A stretch of DNA of 43,746 bases from Nitrososphaerota archaeon (lineage in GTDB: Archaea; Thermoproteota; Nitrososphaeria; Nitrososphaerales; Nitrosopumilaceae): the NCBI GenBank assembly GCA_016871975.1, contig VHBM01000002.1:1-43746 (forward strand), in the 5' to 3' direction. The translations under genes were made by a program, and so were the position numbers. Below are positions 34,566-43,746 of this stretch, piece after piece. The notes below the pieces were generated by a model, which worked only from the letters and a program-made list of their open reading frames with translations, had not been told where the DNA came from and ran no database searches. Positions within the stretch are counted from its first letter, which is position 1. Every line of letters starts with the position of its first letter.

Positions 34566-36026
34566 TTGAAGTCATTTCCTTTTGTTGTATCTTTACTTGT
34601 TGTTATGATAATAGGAGCAAGCGCACCAAATGCTTTTGCACAGTTTCAGTCTGGTGGAGTAAACAAGCCAGGTGACTGGTATGTTGGTGAAGGATTAAAG
34701 GTTGGAGATCAATTTAGTTACAGATTATGTTATGTAGACTATAAGGAATGTGCAGAATTTCAAATTGACTTTTGGATATCTGGAGAAAAAAAGACTGGAA
34801 CTGAGGAAAAATGGCTTGCTCAGACTGTAATCTATGATGGAAATAAAATTGTCAAAGGTGAAATGGAGCTTGGTAAGGTTGCACCAGAACCAACTGGTGG
34901 TAGTACAGAATTATCAGTATATCGAGGTGCTTTCAAATCATCACTAGCATGGCTATCTGCATATGCAACAAACAGCCCTGGCGATGCAGTTAAAGGACCA
35001 AAAAAGTTTTCTGCTCCATCTTGGGGTAAAATTGGAAATATTGGCGGAGAACAAATTATCCCAACTGCACTTGAAACAATAACTGTACCTGAAGGAAAAT
35101 TTGAAACTGTTGTGATTCAGTGGAAAACTGGTGGATACTTCAATAATGTCTGGATAGTAGATGAGTTTCCTTTTCCAATAAAGGCAAGTACTTGGGCACA
35201 TGTTGCAGAAGGAATACCTCCACAAGAGTATAGATTTGAGCTTTTAGACTATAAACAAAATGTCAAAACGGATCCATTTTCTGGAATAGTTCCAACTCCT
35301 CTAGACCAAAGTACCGCAGGTTGTCCTAAAAACTATAGTCTTGTAGAAAAAAGGGGAAACACAAAACAATTTACAATGATAGTTGAGGTAAAATATGGGC
35401 CACCAAACCCTGTTCCTAGCTGCCAAATAGAGTGGTTTATCAATTTCAAAAACAAGTATGATGAGACAAAGTTCCTAAATCAGGTACACTATGATATCTT
35501 GGTAGTAGATGATAGCCTCAAGCCAATACGCTCAATTGCACAAGATGATGGAAGACAAAAGCTGTTTAGCGCATCAGGACAGGTTCAAACATTTACAATA
35601 GTAAAGGAAAAGCCAGGAACAGCACATTATGTAATATGGATATATGGAACAAATCCTGAACAAATCATTCCACCTGCAGAGGAGCTTGACTATTTCCAAG
35701 TAGATATTCCAATTTCAAGTAAATCTTCACAAACCCCTATAGGTACAACACTAAACATTCCAACTTGGATAAAGAACAATGCAAAATGGTGGTCAGCTGG
35801 CACAATTGGAGATTCTGACTTTATTTCAGGAATACAATACTTGATTAATCAAGGGATAATGAAAATTCCACAAACAACACTTGGTAGCAGCACCGGCTCA
35901 AACGTCATTCCAACTTGGGTAAAGAACAATGCAAAATGGTGGTCTGAAGGCACTATAGGTGATCAAGACTTTGTCTCAGGAATTCAATACTTGATAACAA
36001 ACGGAATTTTAAAAATTAAACAATAA
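34566..36026 (+). CDS. Secreted protein with two C-terminal 'IPTWIKNNAKWWS..GTIGD.DF.SGIQYLI' repeats
   Basis: TTG start, signal peptide ...GASAPNAFAQ; repeats IPTWIKNNAKWWSAGTIGDSDFISGIQYLINQGIMKIP and IPTWVKNNAKWWSEGTIGDQDFVSGIQYLITNGILKI. Confidence 0.85.
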   Translation: MKSFPFVVSLLVVMIIGASAPNAFAQFQSGGVNKPGDWYVGEGLKVGDQFSYRLCYVDYKECAEFQIDFWISGEKKTGTEEKWLAQTVIYDGNKIVKGEMELGKVAPEPTGGSTELSVYRGAFKSSLAWLSAYATNSPGDAVKGPKKFSAPSWGKIGNIGGEQIIPTALETITVPEGKFETVVIQWKTGGYFNNVWIVDEFPFPIKASTWAHVAEGIPPQEYRFELLDYKQNVKTDPFSGIVPTPLDQSTAGCPKNYSLVEKRGNTKQFTMIVEVKYGPPNPVPSCQIEWFINFKNKYDETKFLNQVHYDILVVDDSLKPIRSIAQDDGRQKLFSASGQVQTFTIVKEKPGTAHYVIWIYGTNPEQIIPPAEELDYFQVDIPISSKSSQTPIGTTLNIPTWIKNNAKWWSAGTIGDSDFISGIQYLINQGIMKIPQTTLGSSTGSNVIPTWVKNNAKWWSEGTIGDQDFVSGIQYLITNGILKIKQ

Positions 36027-36064
36027 ATTTCTCAAATTTGTTTATCAGCTTAAAGTGAAATGAT

Positions 36065-36421
36065 TTGACTGGGCTTTTTAGCTATCCAAAACGTCACCTA
36101 CGAAAGCTTGTAAAAGATGGAGACTATCTTGAGGCAATTGAATTTGGAAAAAACCTTGAAAAAAAACACTCTGATCCTGATCTATTATTTATGATTGCTA
36201 GCATATACTACCTCAACGGTGATGCACAAAACACACTGTTATATCTTGATAAGACATTGACACTAAACCAAAATGATACAGAGGCTCTTCTCATGAAGGC
36301 AAATCTGCATCTTTACTTAAAAGATAAAGAACAAGCAGCTGATTGTTGTGAGAGGCTGCGCAAAATTGATCCACAAAACAAGGAAATAGACGAAATACTA
36401 GACAAGCTGGAAAAATTATAG
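36065..36421 (+). CDS. Tetratricopeptide-repeat protein
   Basis: DLLFMIASIYYLNGDAQNTLLYLDKTLTLNQNDTEALLMKANLHLYLKDKEQAADCCERLRKIDPQN. Confidence 0.8.
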   Translation: MTGLFSYPKRHLRKLVKDGDYLEAIEFGKNLEKKHSDPDLLFMIASIYYLNGDAQNTLLYLDKTLTLNQNDTEALLMKANLHLYLKDKEQAADCCERLRKIDPQNKEIDEILDKLEKL

Positions 36422-36422
36422 A

Positions 36423-36914
36423 CTATTTAGCATTAGCTGAATTTGGATTAACTAGATAAACCTCGTCAAGCAACCAGTTACAAAACCTTGTTACCTTATC
36501 TGAAAATTTGCACCAAATATGCAACGAATGAGGTAAAATGTCAATTCTTCCTGAATCAAGAAAAACCTTGACGCCTTCTTTTCCCTCATACATGTAGGCA
36601 TCTTCAGCTTTTACTTTGCCTAACATTTCTATTGCTTTTGATTTTATAATATCCCTGTTGATTGGAAATCTCTTTTTTTCCATATCAACAATTATGCTAA
36701 GATCCTGTGTCCCATACGAGTCAAAATCATAGATTTTTTCTTTTTTTGAAAAATTTACCAGTAACTTTACGTTATACTTTGTGCCTACCTGAGTGCCAAT
36801 TTCTGTAATCTTTGTGTACGCCATTGCAGGATTTTTGTTTAACATGAATCTAATCTGGGGCAAATTAGACTTTAGCTCCTTTTTCAAACTAGCAGCTATT
36901 GCCTCAAAACTCAT
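36423..36914 (-). CDS. Hypothetical protein
   Basis: 163-aa ORF convergent with the TPR gene, 1-nt gap. Confidence 0.6.
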   Translation of the reverse strand: MSFEAIAASLKKELKSNLPQIRFMLNKNPAMAYTKITEIGTQVGTKYNVKLLVNFSKKEKIYDFDSYGTQDLSIIVDMEKKRFPINRDIIKSKAIEMLGKVKAEDAYMYEGKEGVKVFLDSGRIDILPHSLHIWCKFSDKVTRFCNWLLDEVYLVNPNSANAK

Positions 36915-36999
36915 GATACAAAATTTTGCTAGTTGTCATATTCATTGATTTCTAAAATCTTTGGATTGGTTTTTTTATGCAGTCATTTCTTTAGATTCT

Positions 37000-37644
37000 G
37001 TGGCGCTACCAATAGATTTTGACAAATTACGTGTTGATGAAGCCTCAGAAAGGGCAAGCAGTGTTGAGGACTATAAGGTAACATGCATGGAATTTATCAA
37101 AGATATTTCTAGCGACTATCTTGAATGGGTTGATTACTACAAACTTCCTCAAGAAGAGGACAAAATACGCAGAGACGCGATTGCTGCTATAGTTGAGAGA
37201 ACAAATGAATGGATAGCAAAGGTTGCCCAAACCATAAAGGGTGTTGATGTTGTCATGAATGATGGTGTTCAAAAAATGGCAGAAGCTACTGCTGGCAAGC
37301 CTTTCCAGATTGGTGTTTTTGTAAACAAAAAAGCCGGATATACTCAGGCAAATCCAGGACTCATAGACGTTAATGTAAAAGCGGCAGGAAGAGAAAGCAG
37401 AAAAACAAAACTTGGGTTTCACCACCTTGATCAGCGATTTCGAATAGAAACTACCGGAAAGGCATTTTTTGATGAAGGCTCAATACCGCAAGAAGAGTTT
37501 GACTTGATGGATGTAAACCTAAAACTTCATACAGAAGAATGCAAGCAGCGTGATGTTATTTCATTTACTGTAATTGTTTCTGAGATAAAAGATGGTTCTG
37601 AACTAGATAGAAGAGGAGTTACCACCATTGTTCATATTGTTTAG
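37000..37644 (+). CDS. Hypothetical protein
   Basis: GTG at 37000 (ALPIDFDKLRVDEASERASSV...) preferred over TTG 36961. Confidence 0.6.
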   Translation: MALPIDFDKLRVDEASERASSVEDYKVTCMEFIKDISSDYLEWVDYYKLPQEEDKIRRDAIAAIVERTNEWIAKVAQTIKGVDVVMNDGVQKMAEATAGKPFQIGVFVNKKAGYTQANPGLIDVNVKAAGRESRKTKLGFHHLDQRFRIETTGKAFFDEGSIPQEEFDLMDVNLKLHTEECKQRDVISFTVIVSEIKDGSELDRRGVTTIVHIV

Positions 37645-37709
37645 TTACCTACGACTTTAGATCTAATTGTATTTCAGCGAAAACCCTCAGGTCAAGTAAT
37701 TTAACTACA

Positions 37710-38213
37710 ATGATTGAAAATTCTGATATTGGCTGTCATAAATCAATCCTAGAAAGGTTGGCCATGTCAAAGCTTGAAGGAATGCCAGGAAAAATTTGTA
37801 CTGCCGATGAATTTACAGGGAAAAAGGTAGTAGACAGAGAAGGAATAGCATATGGAAAGGTCAAGCATATTCACATACACCCAGAAACAATGACAGTGTC
37901 AGGTGTTACAATCCATGAGGGATTTAACAATGATTATTTTCTGTCAAATGAATATATTGACAAGTTTACAGAAAAATCGCTTTTACTAAACATCCCGCCA
38001 ATTAGACCAAATGCCCATGTAGTTGATATTGATGGACACAAAATCGGCACTGTCAAAAGACTGCAAAGAAACCCACAAACATATGAGCTTGAATCACTTG
38101 AAATAGCGTCTGGCTTGATGAAAACAAAGATTGTTTCCAAATCACATGTTTGGGGTGTTGGCGAAAAAATCATTTTAGACATGACAAAAGAAGAATACAA
38201 GAATCTAAAATAA
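37710..38213 (+). CDS. PRC-barrel-like domain protein
   Basis: FTGKKVVDREGIAYGKVKHIHIHPETMTVSGVTI and VVDIDGHKIGTVKRLQRNPQTYELESLEI, two barrel-like repeats. Confidence 0.75.
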   Translation: MIENSDIGCHKSILERLAMSKLEGMPGKICTADEFTGKKVVDREGIAYGKVKHIHIHPETMTVSGVTIHEGFNNDYFLSNEYIDKFTEKSLLLNIPPIRPNAHVVDIDGHKIGTVKRLQRNPQTYELESLEIASGLMKTKIVSKSHVWGVGEKIILDMTKEEYKNLK

Positions 38214-38288
38214 AATATCAATTTTTACATTATTTTTTTCCTACGAAGACTATTTTACGTTGTATGTAATGGTGTTACCATTTTATAA

Positions 38289-39305
38289 TTGCACAATCTG
38301 CTCATGTTATTGTATGCAATTGAGACAAATTCACTAACAAAGGAATTTGACAAGGTAAGGGCAGTAGACAACATTTCATTTAAGGTAGATACAGGTGAGA
38401 TCTTTGGTTTTCTTGGCCCAAACGGTGCAGGAAAAAGTACAACAATGATGATACTTACTACCCTTTTAAAACCAACATCAGGAAATGCATCAGTTTCAGG
38501 CTTTGATGTAGTTTCTCAGGCAACAAAGGTACGGCAAAACATTGGATATGTACAACAGGAAATTTCAGTAGATGAATTTCTCTCAGGAAGGGAAAATCTT
38601 CTCATTCAAGCCAGACTTAATCATGTTCCAAAGGATCAAGTGGAAAAAAGAATCGATGAGGTTTTAGATCTTGTAGAGCTAACCGACAAACAAAAAGACG
38701 CTGCGTTGACATATTCAGGTGGAATGCGAAAAAGACTCGATATTGCAGGCGGCTTGCTAAACAGACCCAAGGTACTGTTCTTAGATGAGCCAACAGTTGG
38801 GCTTGATATTCAAACAAGGCGCAAGATATGGGAGTATATTAAAAAAATACATGTGGAATTTGAGATGTCAATTTTTCTTAGTACCCATTACATGGAAGAA
38901 GCAGACCAACTCTGTGATAGAATTGCCATAATTGATTATGGCAAAATCCAAGCCAATGATACCCCAAAATCTATGAAAACTGCGCTAGGAAATTACAGCG
39001 TTACATTTACAATTAATGATCTAAACAAGAAAAGCAATTTTCTTGAGAAAATAAAAGAAATCGAATATGTAAAAGACATCACAATAAAAGATGAAAAAAT
39101 AACTGTCTTTTCATCAAAAGAAGCAATAATGTATTCGATTTTTAATTTATCGTCAGGTCTTGGAATAGAAATCAACTCAATTACATTTACCCAGCCAACA
39201 CTTGATGATGTTTTCATTGCATATACGGGCCATGATCTAAGAGATAATGTAGGAACCTACGATAGAAGAAAAGAGCACATAAAAATGAAAAGAATTAGAG
39301 CATGA
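38289..39305 (+). CDS. ABC transporter ATP-binding protein (DrrA-like)
   Basis: GFLGPNGAGKSTTMMILTTLLKPTSG (Walker A), YSGGMRKRLDIAGGLL (signature), VLFLDEPTVGLD (Walker B); probable start slightly downstream (38304/38310). Confidence 0.95.
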   Translation: MHNLLMLLYAIETNSLTKEFDKVRAVDNISFKVDTGEIFGFLGPNGAGKSTTMMILTTLLKPTSGNASVSGFDVVSQATKVRQNIGYVQQEISVDEFLSGRENLLIQARLNHVPKDQVEKRIDEVLDLVELTDKQKDAALTYSGGMRKRLDIAGGLLNRPKVLFLDEPTVGLDIQTRRKIWEYIKKIHVEFEMSIFLSTHYMEEADQLCDRIAIIDYGKIQANDTPKSMKTALGNYSVTFTINDLNKKSNFLEKIKEIEYVKDITIKDEKITVFSSKEAIMYSIFNLSSGLGIEINSITFTQPTLDDVFIAYTGHDLRDNVGTYDRRKEHIKMKRIRA

Positions 39306-40078
39306 TCCAATCAGATACTTATACAATTTTTTGGAGGGAGCTAAAGCGATACCGAAAATCAAGAAGCGGTGTCTTGATACGATTGATCCAGCCTGCAATT
39401 TGGATTATAGTTATTGGAAACACGTTTGCTGGAACACAGCCATTGATTCAGTCTGTGGGATTTGAAGGGCAATACATTGAGTTTATGGCACCTGGCGTCA
39501 TTATTCTTACTGCAATTTTTACCAGTATTTTTGGAGGTGTAAACACACTTTGGGACAGAAGATATGGATTTATGAATAAGGCACTGACAGCTCCTGTTTC
39601 TCGTTCTTCTATTGCCATTGGAAAAATGCTTGCAATATCACTAATTGCCGCAATCCAGTCTAGTCTAATTTTAGGAATTGCTCTTGCAATTGGTGTTGGC
39701 TTTCCAAATCCCTTGATGATTGCCCCAATCATGGCAATTGTAGTTTTGTTTTCTCTGGGATTTTCTGGAATATCTGTTGTAATTGCAGCTACGGCAAAAT
39801 CTCAGGAAACGTTTTGGGGTGTGATCAACTTTCTTGGCATGCCGCTGTTTATGTTAAGTCCAGCACTTTTCCCATTAGAGCTTTTACCTGACTGGCTTGC
39901 AGCAGCTGCCAGACTAAATCCTGTAACTTACACCGTACTTTTGGTGCGGGAAATGATGACTGGTGTTACAGAAGGGGTATCAACTATTTTGAGTATAGGA
40001 GTAATTGCAATATTTGTGGCTGTGATGGTAGGATTGGCCAGCTATGTATTCACACGTGAAGTGAACAAGCCATTTTAA
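39302..40078 (+). CDS. ABC-2 type transporter permease
   Basis: Multi-TM; APGVIILTAIFTSIFGGVNTLWDRRYGFMNKALTAPVSRSSIAIGKML; 4-bp overlap with ATPase gene. Confidence 0.93.
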   Translation: MIQSDTYTIFWRELKRYRKSRSGVLIRLIQPAIWIIVIGNTFAGTQPLIQSVGFEGQYIEFMAPGVIILTAIFTSIFGGVNTLWDRRYGFMNKALTAPVSRSSIAIGKMLAISLIAAIQSSLILGIALAIGVGFPNPLMIAPIMAIVVLFSLGFSGISVVIAATAKSQETFWGVINFLGMPLFMLSPALFPLELLPDWLAAAARLNPVTYTVLLVREMMTGVTEGVSTILSIGVIAIFVAVMVGLASYVFTREVNKPF

Positions 40079-40153
40079 TTCACCCAAAATTGACAAAAAC
40101 TGCAATAATTCCTAACTAGGGTGATCTTTTTTGAACCTTGAAACTCATTTGTG

Positions 40154-43100
40154 TTGAAGGTAATACTGTCCCTAGCTGTAATTGTCTCATTTATCTTACT
40201 AGCTGGAACTATGCAAGTAGCATTTTCGGCAACAGGCTCACACCCATTTATTTTAAAATGGGGCGGCTCTGGATTAACAGAACCTGGATTTTTTTCGTTA
40301 CCTCAAAAAGCAGCGGTAGATAGTGAAGGAAATGTCTATGTCACAGATCTTGGAAATAAACGAGTTCAAAAATTTGATAATGATGGAGTTTTTGTGGCAG
40401 CATGGGGAAACAACAATGAAAACGTAGAATTTGCAGAACCAACCGGTATTGCAGTGTACGATGATCTGGTTTTTGTTGTAGACGGCAAACTAGGCACTGT
40501 ACAAAAATTTGATTCAATTGGTAATCTTGTTGCAAAATGGGGAAGTGTTGGCAAAGAAAAAGGACAATTTACAAAACCAAATGGAATAGCTGTAAGTAAA
40601 GATGGGCTTGTCTATGTGGCAGATACTGAAAATCACAGAGTCCAAAAATTCACATTGGATGGCAAGTATATTTCAGAATTTTATCCAGGTGATAGTAAAT
40701 ACAGTAAGGACTTGCCAGTAGATATTGCAATTGACAAGGATGGAAATATCTATGTGTCAGATCCGTATCTTAACAAGATTACAAAATATGACTATGAAGA
40801 AAGTTTCATAAAAAAATTTGGTCCTAATGTTGGGGGGTATCCAATGACCCCATATGGAATTTCAACAGATCTGGAGGGTAATGTTTATGCAGCTGATGGT
40901 TCTCGTGACAGAATCTTATACTTGAACAAGGAAGGTGCCACAATAACAATTTTTGGCAGCACAGGTATTGGCAATGGTCAGTTCAAGGTACCACTTGATG
41001 TTGCAATGGATCCACAAGGACATTTGTTTGTAGTTGACTCAAACGGTCATAGAATTCAAAAGTTTGATACGCCAACCACTACAAAAATAGTAGAACCAAT
41101 AATTGAAGAGGCCCAACCAGTACAAAAAACACAACCATTAACAACAGTCAACCCCGTTCCAAATGATTTTACAAAACCACTAATCATTGCGCCAAATGAC
41201 ATGTTAGTTGAAGCAATAGGAGGATTAACTCCAATCTCAATTGGCAAGGCAACTGCCACAGATGAAAGCGGAATCCAGTCACTTGTTAGCAATGCACCAT
41301 CACAATTTCCCTTAGGATCTACTACCATTATTTGGACTGCCATAGATGGTGCAGGAAATGTTGGCATAGCTACCCAGACAATTACCGTAGTTGATACAAT
41401 CCCACCAGTACTTTCTTCCCTACCTGACTTGGTAGTCGAATCATCAAACTCAAAGAAAACAGTTGAATTAACAATGCCAGATGTAAAGGATACGGTAGGA
41501 GTTCTTTCTCTAACAAACGATGCACCTGAAGTATTCCAATTAGGTGAAACCATAGTCACTTGGACTGCAACTGACGTAGCAAAAAATTCTGCTATCACAA
41601 CTCAAAAAGTGACCATAGTTGATACCATTCCACCAACAATTACTGCACCAAAAGATGTTGTGGTCGAGGCTACAAGTTTTAATGAAAATGTTGTAGAATT
41701 AGGAGAAGCAATCGTTGTTGATAATGGCAAGATCCTATCAATAACAAATGATGCGCCTCTTTCCTTTAGCATTGGTGATACAACAATTACATGGATGACA
41801 TCAGATGAGGCAGGAAACGTTGCAACTGCTACTCAAAAGATCTCAGTAATTGATACAACAACACCACAAATCACTCCGCCTGAAAACATAGTTTTTGAAG
41901 CTACATCTGTTGATGAAAATATAGTAAAACTAGTAGCACCGTCCGTGATTGATGTACAACCAGTAATAATTCAAAATGATGCACCACTAGTGTTTTCATT
42001 AGGAGACACAGTTGTAACATGGATGGCAACCGATTCTTCTGGCAATTTAGCAACTGCTACTCAAACTGTTACAGTTGTAGATACAACGGTACCAAAAGTT
42101 ACACCACCTAGTGATGTTACAGTAGAAGCTATAGGATTAGAAAATAATGTCATTAATCTGGGTGATCTTTCAGTTGAAGACATTACAGGTGTGGCAGCAA
42201 TAACACATAATGCACCTGAATATTTCCCATTGGGAACAACTATTGTAACTTGGATTGTGACAGACAATTATGGAAACACCATAACCGCTGATCAAAAAGT
42301 AACTGTAGTTGATACAACGGCGCCAACAATAGATGCACCAAATGATGTAATTTCAGAAGCTACCTCTTTAGAAGAAAACTATGTTGAGCTTGGAGAACCA
42401 AAAATTAAGGATATCATCGGTATTGAATCTATAACAAACGATGCATCCGAAGTTTTTTCATTAGGAATGACTACAGTCACATGGACTGTCGCAGATACTT
42501 CAGGAAACACAGCATCTGATACACAAATAATAACAGTTCATGACACAACTGCACCTGTTCTTAGTATTCCTGAAAACATAACTGTAGAAGCCACAGGGGC
42601 ATCAGGAATGTCTGTTGCCATAGGTGAAGCAACTGCCACTGATACAATCAAAGTGAACTCTATTACTAATAACGCACCTCAAACCTTCTCACTTGGAGAA
42701 ACAACGGTTACTTGGACTGCGATAGATTCTTTTGGAAATGTAGCAACCGCAGACCAGACAATATCTGTAGTTGACACCACCGTTCCAACAATAACTCCGC
42801 CAGCAGATATCACCTTTGAGGCTCAGAGTCCAACATCCAATCAAATTTCTATTGGTATTGCAACAGCAGAGGATATCGTAGGAGTTGCCTTGATCGAAGT
42901 AGACGCCCCAGCAGCATTCCAATTAGGTGATACTATAGTAACCTGGACTGCAACAGATTCTTCTGGCAATTCAGCAACTGCCACGCAAAAGATAACTGTG
43001 GTTGATACAACTGAACCAGTACTAACTCCTCCAGAGTCATTACAAGTAGAAGCAACTTCTGAACTTGAAACAGCAGTATCACTTGGTGATGCTACTGCAA

Positions 43101-43746
43101 CTGATCATATCGAAGTAGCATCAATAACAAACAATGCTCCAAATACATTCCCATTAGGTGAAACCATAGTCACTTGGACTGCAACCGATTCTTCTGGTAA
43201 CTTGGCAACTGTCACACAAACCATTACAGTTGTAGATACAACTGCACCAACAATAGAATCATTACCACTTATTACAGTAGAAGCGGCAAATAAAGATCAA
43301 AATTATGTAGAACTTGGCACAATCGTAGCAACTGATCTAGTAGGAGTTGCATCAATAACAAACGATGCACCAGAAGTTTTTCCATTTGGCTTAACCACAA
43401 TAACTTGGACAGTTAAAGACAAAGTTGGAAATAGTGCCAATGCAACACAACAGGTTTCTATTATAGATACAACAGTACCTAGCATTGTAGCACCAGATAA
43501 TCTGGTAATAGAGGCTGTTTCAGCTGATAACAACACTGTAGATTTGGGTAATGCTATAGTTGCAGATGGAGTAGAAGTAGCATCAATAACAAACAATGCT
43601 CCAAATACATTCCCATTAGGTGAAACCATAGTCACTTGGACTGCAACCGATTCTTCTGGTAACTTGGCAACTGTCACACAAACCATTACAGTTGTAGATA
43701 CAACTGCACCAACAATAGAATCATTACCACTTATTACAGTAGAAGC
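40154..43746 (+). CDS. Secreted NHL-repeat plus tandem HYR-domain surface protein (3' truncated by window edge)
   Basis: TTG start, signal peptide MKVILSLAVIVSFILLAGTMQVAFSATG; NHL motifs (AAVDSEGNVYVTDLGNKRVQKFDNDG); then tandem HYR units ...LGETIVTWTATDSSGNLATVTQTITVVDTTAP; incomplete, so absent from the ORF track. Confidence 0.88.
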   Translation, partial: MKVILSLAVIVSFILLAGTMQVAFSATGSHPFILKWGGSGLTEPGFFSLPQKAAVDSEGNVYVTDLGNKRVQKFDNDGVFVAAWGNNNENVEFAEPTGIAVYDDLVFVVDGKLGTVQKFDSIGNLVAKWGSVGKEKGQFTKPNGIAVSKDGLVYVADTENHRVQKFTLDGKYISEFYPGDSKYSKDLPVDIAIDKDGNIYVSDPYLNKITKYDYEESFIKKFGPNVGGYPMTPYGISTDLEGNVYAADGSRDRILYLNKEGATITIFGSTGIGNGQFKVPLDVAMDPQGHLFVVDSNGHRIQKFDTPTTTKIVEPIIEEAQPVQKTQPLTTVNPVPNDFTKPLIIAPNDMLVEAIGGLTPISIGKATATDESGIQSLVSNAPSQFPLGSTTIIWTAIDGAGNVGIATQTITVVDTIPPVLSSLPDLVVESSNSKKTVELTMPDVKDTVGVLSLTNDAPEVFQLGETIVTWTATDVAKNSAITTQKVTIVDTIPPTITAPKDVVVEATSFNENVVELGEAIVVDNGKILSITNDAPLSFSIGDTTITWMTSDEAGNVATATQKISVIDTTTPQITPPENIVFEATSVDENIVKLVAPSVIDVQPVIIQNDAPLVFSLGDTVVTWMATDSSGNLATATQTVTVVDTTVPKVTPPSDVTVEAIGLENNVINLGDLSVEDITGVAAITHNAPEYFPLGTTIVTWIVTDNYGNTITADQKVTVVDTTAPTIDAPNDVISEATSLEENYVELGEPKIKDIIGIESITNDASEVFSLGMTTVTWTVADTSGNTASDTQIITVHDTTAPVLSIPENITVEATGASGMSVAIGEATATDTIKVNSITNNAPQTFSLGETTVTWTAIDSFGNVATADQTISVVDTTVPTITPPADITFEAQSPTSNQISIGIATAEDIVGVALIEVDAPAAFQLGDTIVTWTATDSSGNSATATQKITVVDTTEPVLTPPESLQVEATSELETAVSLGDATATDHIEVASITNNAPNTFPLGETIVTWTATDSSGNLATVTQTITVVDTTAPTIESLPLITVEAANKDQNYVELGTIVATDLVGVASITNDAPEVFPFGLTTITWTVKDKVGNSANATQQVSIIDTTVPSIVAPDNLVIEAVSADNNTVDLGNAIVADGVEVASITNNAPNTFPLGETIVTWTATDSSGNLATVTQTITVVDTTAPTIESLPLITVE
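41160..43746 (+). repeat. About 11 tandem HYR-encoding units, 228-231 bp period
   Basis: Codon preceding 'gat aca' in the TVVDTT motif at 41390, 41618, 41849, 42077, 42308, 42539, 42770, 43001, 43232, 43463, 43694; spacings 228/231/228 then 231 throughout. Confidence 0.92.
43112..43746 (+). repeat. Exact 173-bp direct repeat, 43112-43284 = 43574-43746
   Basis: gaagtagcatcaataacaaacaatgctcc...ccacttattacagtagaagc read identically in both copies; offset 462 bp = 2 x 231. Confidence 0.9.

Noticed and set aside
40138-40323. 61-aa plus ORF MKLICVEGNTVPSCNC...
   Set aside because: Different frame from the NHL/HYR gene, whose signal peptide and NHL repeats read from TTG 40154.
41056-43686. Minus-strand ORFs (41056-41598, 42061-42267, 42689-42922, 43303-43686)
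   Set aside because: Antisense to the HYR array. They are by-products of the repetitive coding sequence on the plus strand and have low-complexity, non-protein-like translations.
1-43746. CRISPR array or mobile element
   Set aside because: No regularly spaced short direct repeats with unique spacers. The only tandem repeats are intragenic (27383-28411, 41160-43746). No transposase, integrase or recombinase motif found.

Overview
This 43.7-kb window looks like an ammonia-oxidising archaeon (Nitrososphaerota/Thaumarchaeota, Nitrosopumilus/Nitrosarchaeum-like). Support: low GC, archaeal information-processing genes (KEOPS Pcc1, prefoldin beta, XPF nuclease, Nob1, L10e, EndA), BRE/TATA-like promoters and short leaders. 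The assignment is by inspection only. The main accessory locus is a complete nickel-urease cluster at 20.1-25.4 kb: ureABC on the minus strand, diverging from ureEFGD on the plus strand. It is flanked by an APC permease fused to UspA-like domains and by a CPA2/Kef-type cation:proton antiporter. Other content: two tRNAs (Gly-GCC, Glu-CTC), two Lrp/AsnC regulators flanking a candidate structured ncRNA (about 11690-11807), secreted repeat proteins, a sugar-dehydrogenase-like protein with a CFI-box-like C-terminus, an ABC-2 exporter, and a large NHL plus HYR surface protein with a 231-bp period that runs off the right edge. I read out several small ORFs (<60 aa, mostly Cys-rich) that the ORF track omits. 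I saw no CRISPR array, transposase or integrase. The best candidates for something undescribed are the ncRNA, the set of small Cys-rich proteins, the duplicated-domain secreted protein (27383-28411), the standalone PLD-like protein, the very short beta-carbonic-anhydrase-like protein and the NHL/HYR repeat protein.
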